A stretch of 64,000 bases of DNA, taken from the NCBI RefSeq assembly GCF_024171995.1, contig NZ_JAMTCT010000001.1:124001-188000 (forward strand), in the 5' to 3' direction. Source of the DNA: Promicromonospora umidemergens. GTDB lineage: Bacteria > Actinomycetota > Actinomycetes > Actinomycetales > Cellulomonadaceae. How positions within the stretch are numbered: position 1 is the stretch's first letter; the number at the start of each line of letters is the position of its first letter. Below the pieces are notes generated by a model. The model was given only the letters and a program-made list of their open reading frames with translations. It did no database searches and was not told the origin of the DNA. Shown here in pieces: positions 59,263-64,000 of the stretch. A program made the position numbers and the translations under genes.

Positions 59263-60753
59263 TCAGGCGCCTGCCGTGACCCGGTCCGCGGTGAGCTCCG
59301 TTGTGTCGTAGTCCGCGCCGCCGCCGAGGCTCGGCATCATCGAGGTGAGCTGCGGCTTCCACTCGTCGTACCTGCCGGGGAAGCAGCGCTCCAGCAGCCC
59401 GGTCATCGCGGCGACGGCGGTCGAGGCACCCGGGGACGCGCCCAGCAGGCCGGCGATGGTGCCGTCCTTGGCCGCGACGACCTCGGTGCCGAACTCCAGC
59501 ACGCCACCCTTGCCCTTGACCCACTTGATGACCTGGACGCGCTGACCGGCGGCGATCTTCTCCCAGTCGCCCGGCTGCGCGGTCGGCATGAACCGCTGCA
59601 GCTCGTGGAACTTGGTCTCAGGGGCCGCCGCGACCTGGCCCACCAGGTAGCCGGTGAGGTCGAGGTTCTTCACGCCGGCGCCCAGCATCGAGAAGACGTT
59701 GTGCAGGCGCAGCGACGTGATGAGGCCCAGGTACTTGCCCTTCTTGAGGTACTTGGGGCTGAACCCGGCGTACGGGCCGAACATCAGGTAGCCCTTGCCG
59801 TCCACGATGCGCGTGTCCAGGTGGGGCACGGACATCGGCGGCGCGCCGACGTCGGCCTTGCCGTACACCTTGGCCTGGTGCTGGGCGACGAGCTCCGGCT
59901 TCGCCGTGCGGAGGAACTCGCCCGAGATCGGGAAGCCGCCGTAACCGCGCGCCTCCTTGATGCCCGACGCCTGCAGCAGCGGCAGCGCACCGCCGCCCGC
60001 ACCGACGAAGACGAACTTCGCGGTGACGGTGCGGCCGCGGGTCCCGGCGTTCCAGGACCGGTCGCGCAGGTTCAGGCGCCAGCGGCCGTCACGCAGCTTC
60101 TTGAGGCCCCGGACCTCGTGGTTCAGGTGCAGCTCCGTGTTGTGCGCCTCCGCGAAGCCGATCAGCTTCTTGGTCAGCGACCCGAAGTCGACGTCGGTCC
60201 CTGCGGCCGCGCGCGTCGCGGCGACCGGCTCGTCCGTGTCGCGGTCCAGGGTCATCAGCGGTGCCCACCGGCCGATGACGGCGGGGTCCGCGCTGAACTC
60301 CATGTCGCTGAACAGCGGGTGCACGCTCAGGGCCTCGTAGCGCCGGCGCAGGAAGTCCACGTTGTCGGCGCCGCGCACGAACGTCATGTGCGGCGTGACG
60401 TTGATGAAGTCGGTGCCCTCCATCAGGCCGGCGGTCAGGAGGTGGTTCCAGAACTCGCGGGAGGTGTGGAACTGCTCGTTGATCGTCACCGCCTTGGAGA
60501 TGTCGACGGAGCCGTCCTTGCGCTCGGGCGTGTAGTTCAGCTCGCAGAGCGCGGAGTGGCCGGTACCCGCGTTGTTCCACGGGTTCGACGACTCGAGCGC
60601 TACCTCGTCGAGGCGCTCGTAGATTCCGATACGCCAGGTCGGCTCGAGGATCGTGAGCAGCGCGCCGAGGGTGGCACTCATGATCCCTCCGCCGATCAGC
60701 GCGACATCGACCTCTTCGGAGGGACGCGGGGCTGTCTGGAGGTAAGAAGTCAC
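59263..60753 (-). CDS. mqo: Malate:quinone oxidoreductase
   Basis: A 496-residue protein. The FAD loop VDVALIGGGIMSATLGALLT is followed by LESSNPWNNAGTGHSALCEL, the Mqo signature. Also present are FINVTPHMTFVRG, KFVFVGAGGGALPLLQASGI, GFPISGEFLRTAKPELVAQH and LLGASPGASTAVAAMTGLLE. It oxidises malate to oxaloacetate at the inner membrane face, reducing quinone; it is the usual TCA malate enzyme in many actinobacteria. Length is normal. Monocistronic. Confidence 0.96.
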   Translation of the reverse strand: MTSYLQTAPRPSEEVDVALIGGGIMSATLGALLTILEPTWRIGIYERLDEVALESSNPWNNAGTGHSALCELNYTPERKDGSVDISKAVTINEQFHTSREFWNHLLTAGLMEGTDFINVTPHMTFVRGADNVDFLRRRYEALSVHPLFSDMEFSADPAVIGRWAPLMTLDRDTDEPVAATRAAAGTDVDFGSLTKKLIGFAEAHNTELHLNHEVRGLKKLRDGRWRLNLRDRSWNAGTRGRTVTAKFVFVGAGGGALPLLQASGIKEARGYGGFPISGEFLRTAKPELVAQHQAKVYGKADVGAPPMSVPHLDTRIVDGKGYLMFGPYAGFSPKYLKKGKYLGLITSLRLHNVFSMLGAGVKNLDLTGYLVGQVAAAPETKFHELQRFMPTAQPGDWEKIAAGQRVQVIKWVKGKGGVLEFGTEVVAAKDGTIAGLLGASPGASTAVAAMTGLLERCFPGRYDEWKPQLTSMMPSLGGGADYDTTELTADRVTAGA

Positions 60754-60851
60754 GTCAAGAACATTAGCGGGCTTGTGAAAAGCGGAACGAGCGCTGTGGC
60801 ACGGATCACGTGGTCTCGGCCGTGACCTCCCTCACGCTCGTTCCGCAGGCG

Positions 60852-61529
60852 TCACCGGGCCGGCACGGCGGACGGCCAGGGCCCGAGCTCCGGCACGGCA
60901 CCGCGCAGCGGCGTCGTCGGGACGCGCCCGGCCAGCCACGCCACGACGTCACGCGGGTCGCCGTCGAGGTCGGCGACGGACACGCCGTCGGGCAGCCGCA
61001 CGGCCAGGAACTCCCGCAGCTGGGCGCACAGGGCGTCGTCCCAGGTCTCGTACCCGACGGCCTGGGGAGTGCCCGCCAGCGCGTCCACCCCGTGGATCCG
61101 GACCTCGCGCCACCAGGCGAGCAGACAGCCGGACAGTGGCCCGCCGCGATACCCGCTCGGCGCGTCCCAGAGCGGCGAGCCCGGTGCCGGCCAGGCCTGC
61201 GCCAGGTCCGCACGCAGGCGCTCCAGGACCGCCACGTGCTCGGCGACGGAACGCCCCGCGCCCGCCTCGATCCCCGCGTCGCGCGCCTCCTGGCTCGCGT
61301 AGACGGGCACCACCTCGCCGCGCTCGGCGGCCTGGGCCTGACCCAGCATCGCGCCGCCGATCCCCGCGACGTGGGACAGGACGTGCCCGCGGGTCCAGCC
61401 CGCCAGGGGTGACGGCGCTGCGACGTCCTCCTCGGTCAGGTGCCCGACGGCGGCCAGCAGCGCCTCGAGTCCCGCTGTCGAGTCGGCGAGGGCGTGGGCG
61501 ATCGGGTCCGTGCTCGTGCTCGTGGTCAT
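60852..61529 (-). CDS. DinB-like, mycothiol-dependent maleylpyruvate isomerase-type protein
   Basis: A 225-residue protein with GGAGAG ahead of its ATG. The N-terminal four-helix bundle (STAGLEALLAAVGHLTEEDV, PSPLAGWTRGHVLSHVAGIG) has the H-x3-D/E-type metal site of the DinB/MDMPI superfamily. A second His lies in WWREVRIHGVDALAG. Members transfer or act on mycothiol, the actinobacterial thiol, or have unknown roles. It lies 41 bases downstream of the PNPOx-like gene on the same strand and may form an operon with it. Confidence 0.82.
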   Translation of the reverse strand: MTTSTSTDPIAHALADSTAGLEALLAAVGHLTEEDVAAPSPLAGWTRGHVLSHVAGIGGAMLGQAQAAERGEVVPVYASQEARDAGIEAGAGRSVAEHVAVLERLRADLAQAWPAPGSPLWDAPSGYRGGPLSGCLLAWWREVRIHGVDALAGTPQAVGYETWDDALCAQLREFLAVRLPDGVSVADLDGDPRDVVAWLAGRVPTTPLRGAVPELGPWPSAVPAR

Positions 61530-61569
61530 CGATGTCTCTCCGTGTCGAGGAAGTGGTGGTGTGCGGGGG

Positions 61570-62223
61570 TCAGGGCCAGAGCAGGCCGGTGATCCAGCCG
61601 TCGGCCCCCGCCCGGTAGAGCAGGCGGGTGTGCGGGCCGTCGTCGGGCGCCTGCCAGAACTCGACCTCCGTGGGAGCGACCACGTAGGCGGTCCAGTCCG
61701 GCGCGGCGAGCTGGGGGTCGGCGCTGACGGCGCGCAGTGCCTCGGCGAATGCCTGGTCATACTCCTGCGGGGAGGCCAGCGGCTCGCTCTGGTGGTTGAC
61801 CAGGCCGGCGGCACGCGAGACGTCCGGGCGCGCGAGGAAGTCGGCGCGGCTCGCCTCCGGGCTCGCCGGCGCCGCACTCCCCGTGACCTTGACCTGGCGG
61901 CCCAGCCCGGGCCAGAAGAACGTCAGGGCGGCGTGCGGGTTGGCCGCCAGATCACGGCCCTTCGGGCTCGTGGACTGCGACGCGAACCACCAGCCGTCCG
62001 CCGTCACGTCCTTGAGGAGCAGCGTTCGCGCGTGGACGTGCCCGGCGGCGTCGGCGGTCGAGAGCGTCGCGGCATGCGCGGCGAGCAGCTCCGCCTCGAT
62101 CGCCTCGTCCAGCCAGGCGACGAACAGCTCGTGCGGTGTGGACGGGGCGGCGTCCGGGTCGAAGGGCGGGAGCCCGGGCCGGGCGAACGTGGGCAGCGCG
62201 CGCAGGCGCTCGCGGAAGGTCAT
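61570..62223 (-). CDS. Pyridoxamine 5'-phosphate oxidase-family protein
   Basis: A 217-residue protein. The FMN-binding split barrel shows HARTLLLKDVTADGWWFASQ, SPKGRDLAANPHAALTFFWP and GLGRQVKVTGSAAPASPEAS, with AGLVNHQSEPLASPQEYD following PdxH (SxQS region). The C-terminal PdxH segment is present but altered (LLYRAGADGWITGLLWP, without the usual R-L-x-P end). It is likely an FMN oxidase related to PdxH rather than the housekeeping enzyme. It overlaps the upstream TetR gene (ATGA), so that repressor controls it. Confidence 0.83.
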   Translation of the reverse strand: MTFRERLRALPTFARPGLPPFDPDAAPSTPHELFVAWLDEAIEAELLAAHAATLSTADAAGHVHARTLLLKDVTADGWWFASQSTSPKGRDLAANPHAALTFFWPGLGRQVKVTGSAAPASPEASRADFLARPDVSRAAGLVNHQSEPLASPQEYDQAFAEALRAVSADPQLAAPDWTAYVVAPTEVEFWQAPDDGPHTRLLYRAGADGWITGLLWP

Positions 62224-62780
62224 GGGTGCTCCTTCTGGGTCAGCAGGCCGACGAAGCCGCGCACCGCCGCGGTCAGCGCGTCCGGGTCCTGCGTGGCGCG
62301 GGCGAGGACGTACCCGCCCTGGATGATCGCGAGGGCGGCGTGCGCGCGGTCGCGGGCGACGTCGTCGGGCAGGCCCGTCTCGCGAAAGATGCCGGTGACG
62401 ACGCCGAGCAGCCGCACGAAGTAGGCGTCGAGCACGTCGCGCAGGCCGTCGTCGTCCATCACCGCCTGGTCGGCGGTGAGGCGGCCGATCTTGCAGCCCG
62501 CCAGCGCGTCGCGTGGCCGCTCGAGGTAGGCGACCAGGCGTTCGATCGCCGGGGAGTCGCTGCCGAGCGTGCGCATCGCCTGGGCGAGCGCCTGGTCCAC
62601 GTTCGCGCCGACGGCGGCGACGGCGAGGTCGTGCTTGGTGGGGAAGTGGTGGTACAGGCTGCCCTGCCCGACGCCGGACGCCGTCAGCACCGCGCGCGGG
62701 CTGGTCGGTCCGACGCCCTGGACGGCGAAGAGGTCCTGTGCGGCGCCGATGAGGCGGTCACGTGCGGTGGGCGTACTCAT
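62220..62780 (-). CDS. TetR-family regulator
   Basis: A 186-residue protein. The helix-turn-helix (DRLIGAAQDLFAVQGVGPTS then VLTASGVGQGSLYHHFPTKH) is typical, and a ligand domain with CKIGRLTADQAV matches the TetR_C_33-like group. It overlaps the PNPOx-like gene, so it regulates its own operon. A near-perfect operator lies 6 bases upstream. Confidence 0.87.
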   Translation of the reverse strand: MSTPTARDRLIGAAQDLFAVQGVGPTSPRAVLTASGVGQGSLYHHFPTKHDLAVAAVGANVDQALAQAMRTLGSDSPAIERLVAYLERPRDALAGCKIGRLTADQAVMDDDGLRDVLDAYFVRLLGVVTGIFRETGLPDDVARDRAHAALAIIQGGYVLARATQDPDALTAAVRGFVGLLTQKEHP

Positions 62781-62786
62781 GGCCGC

Positions 62787-62810
62787 ACCATACCTACCTC
62801 CAGGTATGGT
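62787..62810. promoter_or_regulatory. TetR operator ahead of the tetR-PNPOx operon
   Basis: ACCATACCT-ACCTCC-AGGTATGGT is a perfect 9-bp inverted repeat 6 bases upstream of the tetR start, with a geometry typical of TetR sites. Confidence 0.72.
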
Positions 62811-62846
62811 CGCAAGAGCGGATCACCCGGCGGGCGCAGCCGGGGC

Positions 62847-63065
62847 TCAGAACAGCGTCAGCAGGCCCAGCACCCCGACCGCCAGGGCCAGGGTGAGCGA
62901 GACCGCGATCAGGACGGTGTGCACGGTGAGGAACTTCGTCGCCCTGCCGTTCGCGTCGCGCGACCGGGGGTCGGCGGCTATGCGCTGCCAGAACCGCGGC
63001 CAGATGAGCAGGTTCCACGCGGCGGTGACGATCAGGACGACGGACCAGGCAACCGGAATATCCAC
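62847..63065 (-). CDS. SCO4848-family small membrane protein
   Basis: A 72-residue protein from a GTG (VDIPVAWSVVLIVTAAWNLL). Two membrane helices flank IWPRFWQRIAADPRSRDANG, the W-P-R-F and DPRS pattern of the SCO4848 family, which is restricted to actinobacteria and of unknown function. The second helix begins at TKFLTVHTVLIAVSLTLALA. Monocistronic; it follows hairpin B2. Confidence 0.82.
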   Translation of the reverse strand: MDIPVAWSVVLIVTAAWNLLIWPRFWQRIAADPRSRDANGRATKFLTVHTVLIAVSLTLALAVGVLGLLTLF

Positions 63066-63090
63066 GTGCCCCAGTATGAGCCTTGGTCGT

Positions 63091-63141
63091 GGGCGCGACC
63101 GTTGCGCCTGGAACGGGCAGGTAGCCGCAACAGGCGCGCCC
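63091..63141. repeat. Hairpin B2, related to 23059-23115
   Basis: GGGCGC (63091-63096) pairs with GCGCCC (63136-63141), and GTTGCG (63101-63106) with CGCAAC (63126-63131). It shares TTGCGCCT, AACGGGC and AGCCGCAAC with B1. It lies 14 bases beyond the stop of the Eis-like gene. Confidence 0.75.
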
Positions 63142-63154
63142 AACAAGGGGAGTC

Positions 63155-64000
63155 CTAGAAGTAGTCGCGGACGTGGAGCTGGCGGCCCGCGAACAGCGCT
63201 GTCAGGACGGCGTCCCGGGCAGGGCTGCCGGTCAGGTGGCCCGCGAGCCTCAGGTTGCCCGCCGACTGCGCCCCCGCGTACAGCAGCGCCAGCCCGTTCG
63301 GGCTCAGCACCGGCCGCTCGTGGTGCGCGTCCTCGAGAGCGACCGCGTCGCGCTCGACGTGCGTGACGCCGTCGGACACCGTGAGCGTCCAGGTACCGTC
63401 GAGGTCCTGAGCACCGCGCACCGCGAACGGGACCCGCGCACCCTCGAGCGGCGACCGCACACCACCCAGCGCACCGGCCACGTCCAGGACCCGCAGCATG
63501 TAGGGGTGGGCCGAGTGGACCGTCGTGGTCAGACCGGGCAGGACCAGCCAGGCAGGGTCCAGGCCCGACGTCGACACCCGTGCCGTGCCCACCACCGTCG
63601 AGAAGCTGCCGATCGTGCGCCACAGGGCACGGGCCGCGTCGGGCGTCAGGGCGATGAGGTCGTCGACCTCCATGACGGCGCTCGCTGGCGTGAACCCCTC
63701 GCCGCGGACCCAGCTCACGAAGCCGACCACCTCGCCCGAGCCGTCCACGGCCAGCGTGACGCCCGTGTAGTCGGCGAAGAACTTCTCGGGCGGGGTCCAG
63801 AAGGGCTTCTCCGCCCGCGAGACCGGCCCGTTCTGCGCGGCGGCCCACGTGCGGTGGACGGCCGTGATCGCGTCGAAGTCCGCGACTCCCGCCCGCCGGG
63901 TGACGATGCCGCTGGGCGCCGCCACGCGGCCCAGCTCCGGCAGCGGGACGTCGACGTCGTCGAACGAGCCGACCACCTCGTAGCCCAGCCCGCGGTAGAT
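63155..64000 (-). CDS. Eis-like GNAT acetyltransferase, 5'-truncated by the window edge
   Basis: The open frame continues past 64000. The visible part begins IYRGLGYEVVGSFDDV, the end of an acetyl-CoA-binding GNAT domain. A second GNAT half follows (AGVADFDAITAVHRTWAAAQ, VTLAVDGSGEVVGFVSWVRG), then an SCP2-like domain. The last residue is Phe (HVRDYF), as in Eis, where the terminal carboxylate is part of the active site. Eis proteins acetylate amines of antibiotics or proteins. The N-terminal third and the start are outside the window. Confidence 0.85.
   Translation of the reverse strand: MYRGLGYEVVGSFDDVDVPLPELGRVAAPSGIVTRRAGVADFDAITAVHRTWAAAQNGPVSRAEKPFWTPPEKFFADYTGVTLAVDGSGEVVGFVSWVRGEGFTPASAVMEVDDLIALTPDAARALWRTIGSFSTVVGTARVSTSGLDPAWLVLPGLTTTVHSAHPYMLRVLDVAGALGGVRSPLEGARVPFAVRGAQDLDGTWTLTVSDGVTHVERDAVALEDAHHERPVLSPNGLALLYAGAQSAGNLRLAGHLTGSPARDAVLTALFAGRQLHVRDYF

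Noticed and set aside
1-64000. tRNA, rRNA, riboswitch or complete IS element
   Set aside because: No tRNA-like cloverleaf, rRNA segment, known riboswitch core or transposase was recognised in any frame.

Overview
The window is about 73% G+C, with near-universal G/C third codon positions, many GTG starts, overlapping ATGA/GTGA gene junctions and an actinobacterial gene set: a ZAS anti-sigma factor, an ECF41-type sigma factor, an SCO4848-like protein, an Eis-like acetyltransferase, a CYP157-like P450 and a ClgR/PopR-type regulator. I infer an actinomycete of the order Micrococcales, perhaps the Promicromonosporaceae/Cellulomonadaceae group. That placement is inference, as no rRNA or tRNA gene was seen.

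Layout. 1-9.5 kb: truncated sulfatase, secreted endonuclease I, Phd/VapC toxin-antitoxin pair, a yceI-sigma-anti-sigma operon with its own ECF promoter, a gene frameshifted at a pentanucleotide tract, methyltransferase, peptide deformylase, ATPase and an orphan MurG-like glycosyltransferase. 10-12 kb: ClgR/PopR-type regulator and a clpP pair in which one subunit lacks the catalytic serine. 12-14.6 kb: RidA and a WYL regulator, whose 3' end is duplicated behind an AT-richer segment. 14.6-20.4 kb: a TetR-controlled operon (MFS pump, NmrA-like, Dabb and GMC oxidoreductase). 20.4-29.2 kb: histidine utilisation (IclR regulator, hutH, hutU, an allantoate-amidohydrolase-like gene, hutF, hutI). 29.2-35.6 kb: LacI-controlled galactoside ABC importer with a GH35 beta-galactosidase. 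35.7-41.4 kb: glycerolipid genes (PAP2, GlpD, TetR, AGPS-like oxidase, diacylglycerol kinase). 41.4-49.6 kb: a repeat array, an AhpD-like/ECF41 pair, IclR and a non-canonical P450, PntAB transhydrogenase and a small membrane protein. 49.7-57.1 kb: a divergent cluster of five stand-alone condensation-fold acyltransferases with no carrier or adenylation domain. 57.2-64 kb: ArsR-MFS pair, Mqo, a DinB-like protein, a TetR/PNPOx pair, an SCO4848-like protein and a truncated Eis-like acetyltransferase.

Two things stand out. The first is the five-gene condensation-domain cluster, which looks like an undescribed acyl- or peptidyl-transfer pathway. The second is a population of long palindromes sitting just downstream of genes. 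Several share sequence between distant sites (1.3/5.3 kb; 23.1/63.1 kb; 26.3/29.2 kb; 14.4/25.9 kb), sometimes with base-pair-preserving changes. One lies in frame inside a coding sequence, one supplies a stop codon, and a related unit forms an 11-copy array at 41.5-41.8 kb. They may act as terminators, but their sequence sharing suggests a dispersed repeat family.

Regulatory sites are unusually readable. There are paired TetR operators at 19.8 and 20.4 kb, paired PopR-like boxes at 10.2 and 11.9 kb, an ECF promoter upstream of yceI and an ECF41-type promoter upstream of the AhpD-like gene.
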